From assembly GCA_016710635.1 (NCBI GenBank), contig JADJVL010000007.1, forward strand, positions 211,329-275,328: a stretch of 64,000 bases of DNA. The letters are read 5' to 3'. The notes below the pieces were generated by a model, which worked only from the letters and a program-made list of their open reading frames with translations, made no database searches and was not told the DNA's origin. Of this stretch, positions 18,883 to 28,579 are shown piece after piece; the stretch's first letter is position 1, and every line of letters starts with the position of its first letter. The DNA comes from Holophagaceae bacterium (GTDB lineage: Bacteria; Acidobacteriota; Holophagae; Holophagales; Holophagaceae). The position numbers were made by a program, and so were the translations under genes.

Positions 18883-19664
18883 GCGAAATCGGAACCGGCC
18901 CTATGACGGACGACTTGTCGGGGAAGGTCGCCCTCGTCACCGGCGGCGCCTCGGGCATCGGGCTGGCCACGGCGCGGCGCTTCGCCCAGGCGGGAGCGCA
19001 GGTCCTCCTCGCGGACCTGGATGCGGCCGCCGGCGGGCGCGCCGTGGAAGGGCTGGCGGCGGAAGGCCTCACGGCCACCTTCGTCCAGGCGGACGTGGCC
19101 TGCGAAGACGATGTGCGGCGGATGGTGGAACGTGCCCTGGACGTCCACGGCGCCCTCCATGTCCTGTTCAACAATGCCGGCGTGTCGAGAGGCTCCGAAC
19201 CCGTCACCGAAGTGGCCCTGGAGGACTGGAACCGCATTCTCGCCGTGAATCTCACCGGCACCTTCCTGGGCATGAAGCACGGCATCGCCGCGATGCTGAA
19301 GGGGGGCGGCGGCAGCGTCATCAACAACGCCTCGGTCTTCGGTCTCGTGGGCATGGCCGGCCAGGCCGCCTACACGGCCTCCAAGGGCGGCGTGCTCCAG
19401 CTGACCCGTACCGCGGCCCTCGAGTTCGCCGCCAAGGGCGTCCGGGTGAATGCGATCTGCCCCGGCTTCACGGAAACGCCCATCCTCGCCAAGCCCACCC
19501 CGGCCGAAGCCACGCGGATGGCCATGGGCCGGGCCCTCACGCCCCTGGGCCGCTACGCCCAGCCCGCGGAAATCGCCGAGCTGGCCCTCTTCCTGGCCTC
19601 CTCCCGCGCCGCCTACATCACCGGCGCCGTGCTGCCCGTGGACGGCGGCTACCTCGCGCGCTGA
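18879..19664 (+). CDS. Short-chain dehydrogenase/reductase
   Basis: 261 residues, start in an ATGA overlap with the glycosyltransferase; a second ATG at 18903 would give a tighter N-terminus. Classical SDR signature: TGGASGIG cofactor loop, NNAG, Ser-Tyr-Lys catalytic set with NNASVFG, YTASK, and PGFTETP. It ends with the usual VDGGYL. It is the last gene of the co-oriented run, so it is the best candidate for reducing a keto group on the chain or its head group, comparable to HetN-like reductases in heterocyst glycolipid loci. Substrate is not predictable from sequence. Confidence 0.87.
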   Translation: MSEIGTGPMTDDLSGKVALVTGGASGIGLATARRFAQAGAQVLLADLDAAAGGRAVEGLAAEGLTATFVQADVACEDDVRRMVERALDVHGALHVLFNNAGVSRGSEPVTEVALEDWNRILAVNLTGTFLGMKHGIAAMLKGGGGSVINNASVFGLVGMAGQAAYTASKGGVLQLTRTAALEFAAKGVRVNAICPGFTETPILAKPTPAEATRMAMGRALTPLGRYAQPAEIAELALFLASSRAAYITGAVLPVDGGYLAR

Positions 19665-19694
19665 GGTCCCAGTCCGGTTTGGCCTCAGTCTTTT
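19661..19694. terminator. Hairpin between convergent SDR and permease genes
   Basis: CTGAGG at 19661-19666 pairs with CCTCAG at 19683-19688, with an inner CCA/TGG pairing, and TCTTTT follows on the plus strand. It sits exactly between two convergent stop codons, where a terminator for the long synthase operon is expected. Confidence 0.5.
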
Positions 19695-21010
19695 GAGGCG
19701 CTCAGGCGCCGCCCCAGCCTGAAGAGGGGCCAGCCGGTGAGCAGGATCGCCAGGCCCGCGAGGGCGAGGCGCGTCTCCGTGACCAGGACGTGGCCGGCGA
19801 CGGCGGCGAGGACCAGCATGTAGAGGGCCGGCAGCACGGGGTAGCCGGGCATGGCGAAGCCGCCGTCCCCGTCGCCCCGCCGCCGCAGGACGAAGAGGGT
19901 GGAGGCCACCGCCACCAGGGTCAGGGCGTCGGTGAAGATCACGTAGTTCAGCAGCTTTTCGAAGGAACCCAGCAGGAAGGCGGGCACCAGCATGGTGGCG
20001 CCGAAGAAGAGCAGGCCCACCTCCTGGACCTGGGTCTTCGGATTCACCCGGAGGAAGGCCTTCGGCAGCACGCCGTCCTCGGCCATGGCGTAGAAGCTGC
20101 GGGGCATCTGGAGGATGGTGGCGTTCACGAAGCCCGCGGCGGACAGGAAGATCGCCACGGACACCACGGCCTCGCCGGAAGCCCCGAAGGTGGCGCGGGA
20201 CAGGGCCGCGGCCACCAGCTTCGACTCCGCCACGCCCGTAGTTCCCAGGGCGCGCTGGTACGCGACATTGATGAGCAGGTAGAGGGCGACCACGCAGAGC
20301 ATGCCGCCGGTGACGGCGAGGGGGAAGCGGCGCTTCGCGTCCTTCACGTCGGCGCCGAGGTTCATCGTCATGTGGTAGCCGCCGTAGGCATAGAAGCACG
20401 GGATGAGGGCCGCGGCGAAGCGCGTCCCCGCCGGGGTCACGGGCACCACATCGATGGCCGCCACCTTCGGCGCGAGGACGAGGGCGAGCACCGCGAGGCC
20501 GACGATCATGACGATCTTGAGCATGGAGAGGAGGTTCTGGGTTCGCGAGCCGCTGCGGATGCCCAGGTAGTTCAACACCAGGAGCACCAGCATCAGGGCG
20601 CACGCCAGGGCGAGCGATGAATGGGGTGTCCGCAGGGCCGCCGGCAGCACCAACGGCGCCAGGTATTCGGCGCCGATGAAGGCCACCCCCGCCGCGCCGG
20701 CGCCCTGCATCAGCGTCTGTCCCCAGTTCAGGCTGAAGGCCAGGGCCGGGTGGTAGCAGTCCGCCACCACGCGGTAGTAGCCGCCGGCCCGGGGATGGCG
20801 GGAACCGATTTCGGCGAAGGTCAGCGCCCCCAGGAGGCTGACGAGCCCACCCACCGCCCAGGCGGCGAAAAAGAGGGCCGTGCTCCCGGCGGCGCCCGCC
20901 ACGATGGCGGGCGTGCGGAAGATGCCGATGCCCACCACCAGGCTGAACACCACCATGGCGGTGTCAAAGGTGCCGAGGCGGGCCTCGATGACGCGAGGCT
21001 CATCCGCCAT
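19685..21010 (-). CDS. APC-family amino-acid permease
   Basis: 441 residues from the ATG at 21010. About 12 hydrophobic helices; the first carries VVGIGIFRTPAIVAG, the glycine-rich start typical of APC transporters, followed by AEIGSRHPRAGGYY. An inner-membrane amino-acid or amine transporter is the safe call; the substrate is not determined. The start overlaps the end of the aminotransferase gene by 11 nt, so both are cotranscribed and may act on the same amino acid. Confidence 0.88.
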   Translation of the reverse strand: MADEPRVIEARLGTFDTAMVVFSLVVGIGIFRTPAIVAGAAGSTALFFAAWAVGGLVSLLGALTFAEIGSRHPRAGGYYRVVADCYHPALAFSLNWGQTLMQGAGAAGVAFIGAEYLAPLVLPAALRTPHSSLALACALMLVLLVLNYLGIRSGSRTQNLLSMLKIVMIVGLAVLALVLAPKVAAIDVVPVTPAGTRFAAALIPCFYAYGGYHMTMNLGADVKDAKRRFPLAVTGGMLCVVALYLLINVAYQRALGTTGVAESKLVAAALSRATFGASGEAVVSVAIFLSAAGFVNATILQMPRSFYAMAEDGVLPKAFLRVNPKTQVQEVGLLFFGATMLVPAFLLGSFEKLLNYVIFTDALTLVAVASTLFVLRRRGDGDGGFAMPGYPVLPALYMLVLAAVAGHVLVTETRLALAGLAILLTGWPLFRLGRRLSASKD

Positions 21011-22160
21011 GCAGGGCCTCGTCCAGCAGCTCCGCGAGGCGTTCGTACTGCTCGAGGCTGTTGTAGAGCTGGGCGGAGACGCGCACCACGGGCACGGGCG
21101 AATGATAGAGCCAGGTCTCCACGCCCCGGGCCCGGAACCAGGCGCTGAGGGCGTCGGAATCCAGGCGCGCGGCCGGAGCACCCTTTCGCGGCGCGGGCAG
21201 GGGGAGCGATGCGATGGAACCGATCATCGATTCCGGGGCTGGCATCGCGAGGCCGAAGCGACCGCCCAGGAGGGCGCGGGCCCGCAGTGCCAGGGCCCGG
21301 TTCGTCGCCATCACCTCCGGCCAGCCCCCGGGGAGCAGGCCGCCCATGAACCTGATGCTTTCCGGGATGCAGAGCCAGGGCGTGGGATCACAGGTGCCGG
21401 TCCAGTCGAACTCGGCGTGGAAGCCTTCCTGGAAGCCGTGGCTGATGGTGCCGGGATGCAGGCCCGCCTGCCGGTCCCGCCGCACGTGGAGGAAGGCCGC
21501 GCCCTTGGGCGCGCAGAGCCACTTGTGGGCGTTGCCGGTGTAGTAGGCGGCGCCGATTCCAGCCAGGTCCAGGGCCACCATGCCCGGCGCGTGGGCGCCG
21601 TCCACCAGGGTGTCGATGCCCCGCGCGTTCAGTTCCCCCACCAGCCGCTGGATCGGATAGACCAGGGCCGTGGGGCTCGTCACGTGGTCCAGCAGGGCGA
21701 GGCGCGTCCGGGGCGTCACCGCCGCCAGGATGGCCGCCACGACCTCGTCTTCCCCTGCGAGGGGAAAGGGGATCGGAGCGGTGACGACCCTGGCGCCGCT
21801 GCGGCCGGCGACGAAGTCGAGGGTCTTCCCGCAGGCGGCGTAGACATGGCTCGTGGTGAGCAGCTCGTCGCCGGCTTCGAAGACCAGGGAGCGCAGCACC
21901 GCGTTCACCCCCGTCGTGGCGTTGGGCACGAAGGCCAGATCCGCCGCCTTGGCGCCAAGGAAGGCGGCGAGACCCTCCCGGGCCGTATCGATGCGGGACT
22001 GCCAGGTCCGCACCAGGAAGTCCACGGGCTCCCGCTCCAGTTCGGCGCGCAGTTCCGATTGGAGCGCCAGCACCGCCTTCGGGCAGGCGCCGAAGGAGCC
22101 GTGATTCAGGTAGGCGACGGACGGGTCGAGGGACCAGTGGGCGGCGAGCGGATTGGGCAT
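21000..22160 (-). CDS. Class V PLP-dependent aminotransferase (isopenicillin-N epimerase-like)
   Basis: 386 residues. NHGSFGACP at the start, FVPNATTGVNAVLRS, LVDGAHAPGM and NAHKWLCAPKG (the Lys is the PLP Schiff-base residue) are the class V/CefD-like signature. Members include epimerases, cysteine desulfurases and kynureninase-like enzymes, so the reaction is unknown. It precedes an amino-acid permease in the same operon. Its start lies only about 20 nt from the poly-G block, so the promoter region is missing or unreliable. Confidence 0.85.
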   Translation of the reverse strand: MPNPLAAHWSLDPSVAYLNHGSFGACPKAVLALQSELRAELEREPVDFLVRTWQSRIDTAREGLAAFLGAKAADLAFVPNATTGVNAVLRSLVFEAGDELLTTSHVYAACGKTLDFVAGRSGARVVTAPIPFPLAGEDEVVAAILAAVTPRTRLALLDHVTSPTALVYPIQRLVGELNARGIDTLVDGAHAPGMVALDLAGIGAAYYTGNAHKWLCAPKGAAFLHVRRDRQAGLHPGTISHGFQEGFHAEFDWTGTCDPTPWLCIPESIRFMGGLLPGGWPEVMATNRALALRARALLGGRFGLAMPAPESMIGSIASLPLPAPRKGAPAARLDSDALSAWFRARGVETWLYHSPVPVVRVSAQLYNSLEQYERLAELLDEALHGG

Positions 22161-22178
22161 ATGGGCATCACCATAGCG

Positions 22179-22876
<698 letters not shown>

Positions 22877-22893
22877 CATGCTCCGGTCCGGCC

Positions 22894-24557
22894 CTACTCC
22901 TGCTTCTTGAGCTCGCCGGTCGTGCCGGGCTTCACGGGAGCCTCGGCGGAAGAGGCGCCGCCCACGGCGAGGATCGGGAAGCGCGGTGGGTCCCCCAGCT
23001 GCCATCGCTGCGCAGCAGTACCTCGTGGAAGAAGCCCCAGTGCACGAGGCCGTCAGGACTGCGGGGATCCAGGAGGTAGAAGGCCAGCCGCCCGTGGCGC
23101 TGCTGGACGGGGATGTAGAGGGCGGCGTCCAGGGACTTCGCATCCCAGGGGAGGGTTCGTGCCCGGGCGGGCGCTTCCGTCGTCCACGCGCCCTGCAGGT
23201 CCAGGGACAGCACGCCTTGGAAGGCGCCCTTGGCCACCGTACGGCCCGTCTCCTTGAAGTGCCGCACCGGCGCCTGCGACCTGGCGCGGCCCGGCAGCAC
23301 CTTGAGGCCGTGGGCCTCCAGCACGGGCCGCACCCGCTCGGCGAAGGCCGCGTCGACGAGGTAGCCCGCCGGCAGGTCCTGGAAGTCCTTCCCTGCGAAG
23401 GTGACGAAGCTCGGGAGCTCCACGCTGCGCTGGGACTTCTCGCCGGTGACCTGGCCCTGGGCGTTCTTGATCGGATCCACGAGGTCGAAGGTGGCGCGCT
23501 CGGTCTCTTTCAGCTCCGCTCCGAGGGGCAGCTTCGCGGGCAGCCGCCTGGCGGCGGCGATGGTGCGGTTCACCTCCGCGGGATGGGCCGCGATCCACCC
23601 GAGGCACGCCGTCACGAAGCGCCGGGTGTCGGCGATGCGGTCCGGGTAGCTGCGGTAGACGTATTCCTCGCTGAGGATGCCCAGGCGCCCCTGCAGGGCC
23701 GGGTAGTTGCTGAGGTAGCGGGGCAGGGCGTCGAAGGTCTCCCAGCGTTCGGGCTTCGTATCCACCTTGTCCGGCGCCCAGGCGCCGCCACCCCGTTCCT
23801 CGGGGGCGAAGTTGCCGTAGTCGTAGGTGGGCAGGCCTTCCTTCTTCAGCGTCTCGCGCACCTCCACGAGCAGCCTGCGGTTGAAGGTCAGCAGGTCCGC
23901 GTCGGCGCCCAGGGCCAGGGCCGGTGCGTAGGTGAGGTGGAAGCCGTGGTAACTGCCGTTCGTCGTATGCAGGTCGAAGACCACCGCAGGGTCGAAGTCC
24001 TGCAGCAGCGCCAGGAACCAGCGGGTGTTGGCGGCCTGGACCTTCATGAGGTCCCGATTCAGGTCCAGACCCCGGGCGTTCTCCCGGCGGCCGACGCCAC
24101 TGGCCGGATTGGGCTGGTGACGGCGGATGGCCGGGTCCAGGCCGTCGGTGCCGTCGGCGTTGTAGGCGGGGCAGATGACGAGGTCGATGTGCTTCCGAAG
24201 TTCAGGATGCTTCCCCTGCAGCAGCTCCCGCACCAGCACCTGCACCGCCTCCTTGCCCTCTACTTCGCCCGCGTGGATGTTGGCGTTGATGTAGACGCGG
24301 ACGGCGTCCTTCGCGGTGGCGGGCAGACGCCAGGCCAGGAGGGGCGCGCCGGCCTCGGTGGTCTTCGGCGCGCCCTTGGGGTGATAGGGCACCAAGGCCG
24401 GATTCCGCTTCCGCAGGGCCTCCATGAAGGTCCGCACCTCCGCCACCGTGCTGGTGCGGGCGTGCCGGGTGGCTTCAGGAATGGTTTGCGGCCAGGGCTT
24501 GTCTGGCCCGGCGAAGAGGGAGGACGCGAGGACGAGGCAGAGGAGGGGGAGGCGCAT
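22894..24557 (-). CDS. M14-family zinc carboxypeptidase-like protein, 3' end frameshifted
   Basis: Signal peptide (MRLPLLCLVLASSLFAG), then the M14 zinc motif in NIHAGEVEG (H, E), CPAYNADGTDG, GLDLNRD and DLHTTNGSYHG. The frame as written ends at 22932 with an unlikely Arg/Pro-rich tail. Adding one base to the run of five C at 22992-22996 restores SWGDPPRFPILAVGG and a stop at 22894, giving 554 residues. It should be an exported metallopeptidase. It starts 3 nt after the methyltransferase-like gene in the same operon. The defect lies next to the poly-G block and is probably a sequence error. Confidence 0.85.
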
Positions 24558-24560
24558 CCG

Positions 24561-25616
24561 TCAAGGATGCCAGCGCCTCAGCTTCCAGCCGCCCTCCAGT
24601 TCCTTGAGGCCTTCACCCTGCAAAGGCAGCGGCAGCTCCGCCGTGCGCGGGAGGGCCCACTCCGGTTCGCCGTGGCGGCTCAGGGCTTCCCAGCGCTCGC
24701 CGCCGGAGGGCGTGCACACCCAGCGTTCGATCTTGCCTTTCTGGGGCTTGGGCACGCCGACGATGCGGGCGGCGGGCGCCTTCGGTGGCGCGTCCCGCCG
24801 GGCGACCAGGTAGGCGAAGGCCAGATGGCGGCGCTCCAGGCCCGCGGCCTGGTCGAGGGCGGTGAACCAGGGCGGCGGCGCCCAGGGCAGCTCGGCCACG
24901 CACCACTGTTTCGGAAGGGCGAGCATGGGGCAGGGGCCTGGGCAGGGGCAGGGGGCGGCGAGGGACCAGGGCGCCGCGAGGAAGGGCTCCCGCAGCTCCA
25001 TCAGGCGCCGGGTCGGGGCCGGTAGGGCCGGCTCCAGGATCACGAGGGCGCCTTGAGGTGCGAGGCGCTCCTTCAACCGAGCCAGCAGGCGCTCCTGATC
25101 TTTGGGTTCCAGCTCGTTGAGGGTGTGGCCCAGGAGCACCAGATCGGGCTGGCCCGCGGGCAGGTCCGGCAGGCGCACCCGTTCGGTCCGGGCCTCGACG
25201 CCGAGCTTCTGCAGGGCGCCGCCGGCGAAGGCCAGGGCCTCGCTCCGCAGGTCCGTCAGGGTGTAGCGCGCTGCGGGCGCCAGCAGGGAGGCGGCGAGGC
25301 TCAGGGGTCCGGGCCCGGCCCCCAGGTCCCAGACCTCCGTGGCCCCGAGGAAAGCCTCCGGCGTTTCCGCGGCCACCGCGGCCAGGCTTTCCGCCTGCGC
25401 CCAGCCGTGGTGGGCGAAGTAGGGGGCGAGGTTCGTCGCGGCGAAGTAGTCCCCCTTCGGCGCGCCATCCAGGCGGTTGAAGCAGTCCGACAGGCCCCGC
25501 AAAGTCTCGCCCCAGGCCTTGGGCCAGGACTGCGTCGGCAGCTCCGGCAGCAGGGCCTCCCAGCGCGCCCGCAGCGCCAGCAGCAGGGCGGGATCGGCCG
25601 CGAGGCGCGAGGTCAA
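24561..25616 (-). CDS. Rsm22-like SAM-dependent methyltransferase
   Basis: 351 residues from a TTG start. It has a class I SAM-binding motif EVWDLGAGPGPLSLAA, an LGHTLNEL motif and the cysteine cluster PCPCPGPCPML...WC that marks the Rsm22 family of small-subunit ribosome-associated methyltransferase-like proteins. The cysteines may hold an Fe-S cluster, as in mitochondrial Rsm22. It lies in a three-gene minus-strand operon between a small membrane protein and the M14 peptidase. The family is fairly clear; the bacterial function is not established. Confidence 0.75.
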   Translation of the reverse strand: MTSRLAADPALLLALRARWEALLPELPTQSWPKAWGETLRGLSDCFNRLDGAPKGDYFAATNLAPYFAHHGWAQAESLAAVAAETPEAFLGATEVWDLGAGPGPLSLAASLLAPAARYTLTDLRSEALAFAGGALQKLGVEARTERVRLPDLPAGQPDLVLLGHTLNELEPKDQERLLARLKERLAPQGALVILEPALPAPTRRLMELREPFLAAPWSLAAPCPCPGPCPMLALPKQWCVAELPWAPPPWFTALDQAAGLERRHLAFAYLVARRDAPPKAPAARIVGVPKPQKGKIERWVCTPSGGERWEALSRHGEPEWALPRTAELPLPLQGEGLKELEGGWKLRRWHP

Positions 25617-25638
25617 GGGAGCCGGGAGGCGGGGCGGC

Positions 25639-26097
25639 TCAGGAGCCCGGCGTGACGATCATGACGCCGTGCTCGGGCACGACGCGGACCTTCGAGCCGA
25701 AGACGGTCTTGTTGAAGGTGACGAAGGTCGTGGCCAGGAACATGAGGAGGGCCACCATGGCCGCGCCGCGCTTGCCCGCCGCCAGGTGCTTCGGGGCCAT
25801 CTCGGAGGCCGCGAGGAGGATCACCACCAGCAGGAGCTTGGTGTGGAGGTAGTAGTGGTCGAAGGGATGCTGGCCGCCCTGGATCTTCAGCACCAGGAGG
25901 CCGATGCCCAGGAGCACCGCGATGCGTGCGGCCCAGCCCACGGTGCGCTTCCAGATGGTGGCGGCGAGGCCGCGCAGGTCCTCCCGTTCCTCCTCGAAGC
26001 CGGACAGGAGCAGGGCCACGACGCCGCCGCCGCCGATGACGGAGAAGGCCACGAAGTGGATCCACTTCAGAAGGGTGAAGGTCTCGAACTTGCCCAT
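25639..26097 (-). CDS. Small four-helix inner-membrane protein, function unknown
   Basis: 152 residues from the ATG at 26097, preceded by GAGG. About four transmembrane helices: WIHFVAFSVIGGGGVVALLL, a second around RIAVLLGIGLLVLKI, a third LLLVVILLAASEM and a fourth MVALLMFLATTFVTFN. A His in the first helix (KWIHF) and in YYLHTK recall CopD/SirB2/DUF2269-like membrane proteins, some of which bind haem or copper, but I do not recognise a family with confidence. First gene of the operon with the Rsm22-like and M14 genes. Confidence 0.65.
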   Translation of the reverse strand: MGKFETFTLLKWIHFVAFSVIGGGGVVALLLSGFEEEREDLRGLAATIWKRTVGWAARIAVLLGIGLLVLKIQGGQHPFDHYYLHTKLLLVVILLAASEMAPKHLAAGKRGAAMVALLMFLATTFVTFNKTVFGSKVRVVPEHGVMIVTPGS

Positions 26098-26178
26098 GGA
26101 AGCCTCGGGGTAAGCCTCGAAGGTAGCGGGAGCGGCGCGCTTTGAACAGGCGGGGTACCCTGGCCCACGGAGGCGTCC

Positions 26179-27159
26179 ATGTCCGAGCCCACGACCAAAC
26201 TCCGCATCGCCGTGGTCGGGGCGGGCCATCTGGGCCAGCACCACGCGCGCATCGCCGCCACGAGCCCCCACGCCGCCAGCGTCGTGGTGGTGGAGCCCGC
26301 GGAGGAGCGGGGCCGGGAGATCGCGGCAAAACACGGTGCCGAATGGGCCCCAAACCTGGCCTCTGTCCTGGGTCGCATTGATGTTGTCCAGATCGCCGCG
26401 CCCACGGGCTTCCACCTTGCCCTGGGCCAGGAGGCCTTGCAGGCCGGCAAGCACGTCCTCATTGAAAAGCCCCTGGCCGCCGGCCTGGCGGAAGGCGAGG
26501 CGCTGCTGCAGGCCCTCGCCAAGGCCCGGGCCGCGCATCCCCGGCTCGTCGCCGCCGTGGGCCACCTGGAGCGCTTCAACCCGGCGGTGGTGGCCCTGCG
26601 GGCGGCGAACTTCAAGCCCCGCTTCGTGGAGGCCATCCGTGTGTCGCCCTTCCCCATGCGCTCCCTGGAAGTGGACGTGGTGATGGACGTGATGATCCAC
26701 GACCTGGACCTGCTGCTGGCCCTGGTGGGCCGCCCCGTCACCGATGTGGAGGCCTTCGGCGTGCCGGTGCTGACGCCCCACCCGGACCTCGTCAACGCGC
26801 GGCTCAAGTTCGAAGGCGGCGCCTTCGCCACGGTCACCGCCAGCCGGGTGGCCCAGAAGAAGGAGCGCACCCTGCGGGCCTTCGGCGACAAGGCCTACGC
26901 CAAGCTGGACTTCGCCGCCCAGAAGCTGGAGCTGCTGCGCCTGGTCCTGGGCCCCAACGGCCCCGAGGTGGCGCCGGAAGTGGTGGACATCGAAGAGGGC
27001 GAGCCCCTGAAGCTGGAGATCGAAGCCTTCCACGCCGCCTGCCGGGGCCAGGGCGACGATGTCGTGACCTGGGCGGAAGGGCTGGAAGCCATGCGGGTCG
27101 CCGACCTGGTGCAGAAGGCCGTGGCGCGGAGCCTGGAGGAACTGGGGGCGGGACGATGA
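26179..27159 (+). CDS. Gfo/Idh/MocA-family oxidoreductase
   Basis: 326 residues. N-terminal Rossmann fold IAVVGAGHLGQHHARI, QIAAPTGFH and the catalytic EKPLA motif, then the alpha/beta substrate domain with DVMIHDLDLL. These NAD(P)-dependent enzymes oxidise or reduce sugars and related compounds; acidobacterial relatives near lipid A genes act as UDP-GlcNAc 3-dehydrogenases, which is one option here but no lpx genes are nearby. GGAGG precedes the ATG. Its stop overlaps the GNAT gene start. Confidence 0.87.
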   Translation: MSEPTTKLRIAVVGAGHLGQHHARIAATSPHAASVVVVEPAEERGREIAAKHGAEWAPNLASVLGRIDVVQIAAPTGFHLALGQEALQAGKHVLIEKPLAAGLAEGEALLQALAKARAAHPRLVAAVGHLERFNPAVVALRAANFKPRFVEAIRVSPFPMRSLEVDVVMDVMIHDLDLLLALVGRPVTDVEAFGVPVLTPHPDLVNARLKFEGGAFATVTASRVAQKKERTLRAFGDKAYAKLDFAAQKLELLRLVLGPNGPEVAPEVVDIEEGEPLKLEIEAFHAACRGQGDDVVTWAEGLEAMRVADLVQKAVARSLEELGAGR

Positions 27160-27620
27160 GCGGCTCCCTCGAATACCGCAGCTCGGACCTGCCGTCCGCC
27201 GCCGCCATCGCCGTCCTCTACGACGCGGCGCGATTGCGCCGGCCCACCGGGGACTTGGACCGCATCGCCCGCATGGTGCAGGGCTCCAACGTCACCCTCG
27301 CCTGCTTCGAGAGCCTGGATGACGGCGATGAGCGCCACGCTGGAGGTGAAGCAAGGCTGGTCGGCTTCCTGCGGGGCTGGACCGACTACGCCTTCGACGG
27401 CTATGTGTGCGACCTCGCCGTCCACCCCGATCTGCAGCACCGGGGCATCGGCAAGGAGCTGCTGCGCCGGGCCACATCCATCGGCGCGCCGGAGGTGCAG
27501 TGGGTGCTGCTGGCCTCGGCCATCGCCAAGGACTACTACGCCCACCTGGGCTGGGAAAAGCTGGAGAACGCGTGGAAGTGGCCCCGGGAAGGCTTCGCCC
27601 CGCCGGCGGATCATTCGTGA
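27156..27620 (+). CDS. GNAT-family N-acetyltransferase
   Basis: 154 residues, start in an ATGA overlap with the oxidoreductase. The acetyl-CoA-binding region reads CDLAVHPDLQHRGIGKELL (motif A, Q-x-x-G-I-G), followed by YYAHLGWEKL near the C-terminus. The acceptor is unknown. It ends overlapping the GTG of the serine hydrolase gene, so three to four genes here are translationally coupled. Confidence 0.82.
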   Translation: MSGSLEYRSSDLPSAAAIAVLYDAARLRRPTGDLDRIARMVQGSNVTLACFESLDDGDERHAGGEARLVGFLRGWTDYAFDGYVCDLAVHPDLQHRGIGKELLRRATSIGAPEVQWVLLASAIAKDYYAHLGWEKLENAWKWPREGFAPPADHS

Positions 27621-28579
27621 GGTTTTACGACCTCGCCTCCCTGGCCAAGCCCCTGGTGACGGCGACCCTGGTGCACGCCTTCCTCGACCTGGACGCGGAC
27701 CGGCGCTACCTCCTGGGCTTCCACGACCGCCCCGAACCCCTCACGGCCCGCCAGATGCTGTCCCACGCCTCGGGCCTGCCCGCCTGGCGGCCCTTCCCCG
27801 GAGAAGCCCTGGCGGAGCAGCTGCGCCGGGAACTGGACGAGGGCGGCCATCCGCTGCTGGCCCGCAGCCCTGTGGGCGTGGCCCGCTACTCGGACCTGAA
27901 CTACCGCCTGTTGGCGGAGCTTCTCGAAGGGGAGCTGGGCCTGCCTTGGAAGCGCCTCGGTGCCGCCCTGGGCCTCAGTCCCGCACCCTGGTCGGACCCG
28001 CCAGTGCCCGTGCCGCCGGGACCGGACCGGGAGGCCTGGGCCCTGGCCACCAACGCGCCCTTTCCCGAACCGTCCCCGGAGCTGCCCCACGATGCCAACG
28101 CCCGGTCCGGGATGGTGGGCCACGCGGGTTTCGGCGCCACGGCCCCGCAGCTGCGCGCCTTCCTCTCCCGCTGGGTCGGCGCGGGCTGGCCGGCCAGAAT
28201 GGCGGTGGAGACCGCCCGGGGCGCCGAGGGCGAACGCTGGGGGCTGGGGCTGCAGCGGGCGCTCAAAGGTCCGGGCCGCTTCGGCGAAGTCCTGGACTGC
28301 CTGCCCCTGGGCGCCTTGCCGCACCCGGAAGTGATCGAAGGGACCTGCGAAGGCGCACCACCCCCGGCCCCGGCCCTCGAAGGTCCGCCCGGCGAGGCTT
28401 CCGCCTGGTGGACCCACACGGGCTTCACGGGCCCGGCCCTCTTCGTGCGCCCGGCGGACGGCGCCTGCCTGGCGCTGCTGTGCCACCGACGCGGGCCCGA
28501 CGGCGGCCTGCTGGACCTGGAGGCCATGCGGGCCCGGCGCTGGGAGGCCCTGGGCCCCTTCCTGGCTAAACTGGCCTGA
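27617..28579 (+). CDS. Beta-lactamase-fold serine hydrolase with a very short N-terminus
   Basis: 320 residues from a GTG overlapping the GNAT stop. The SxxK motif is in YDLASLAKPLVTA only 8 residues from the start, and the second motif is YSDLN (Y-x-N type). Class C/PBP-like hydrolases usually carry 40-60 residues before SxxK, so the first strand and helix are missing; no signal peptide is present. MLSHASGLPAW and the later HTGFTG segment support the family. It may be a cytoplasmic esterase-like relative or a 5'-truncated gene; the upstream frame is fully occupied by the GNAT gene. Confidence 0.75.
   Translation: MRFYDLASLAKPLVTATLVHAFLDLDADRRYLLGFHDRPEPLTARQMLSHASGLPAWRPFPGEALAEQLRRELDEGGHPLLARSPVGVARYSDLNYRLLAELLEGELGLPWKRLGAALGLSPAPWSDPPVPVPPGPDREAWALATNAPFPEPSPELPHDANARSGMVGHAGFGATAPQLRAFLSRWVGAGWPARMAVETARGAEGERWGLGLQRALKGPGRFGEVLDCLPLGALPHPEVIEGTCEGAPPPAPALEGPPGEASAWWTHTGFTGPALFVRPADGACLALLCHRRGPDGGLLDLEAMRARRWEALGPFLAKLA
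28567..28572 (+). promoter_or_regulatory. Putative leaderless -10 element of the SpoIID-like gene
   Basis: TAAACT lies exactly 6 nt before the ATG at 28579, inside the last codons of the serine hydrolase gene. It matches the spacing seen at cysC, cysD, clpS and pcrA. Confidence 0.35.
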
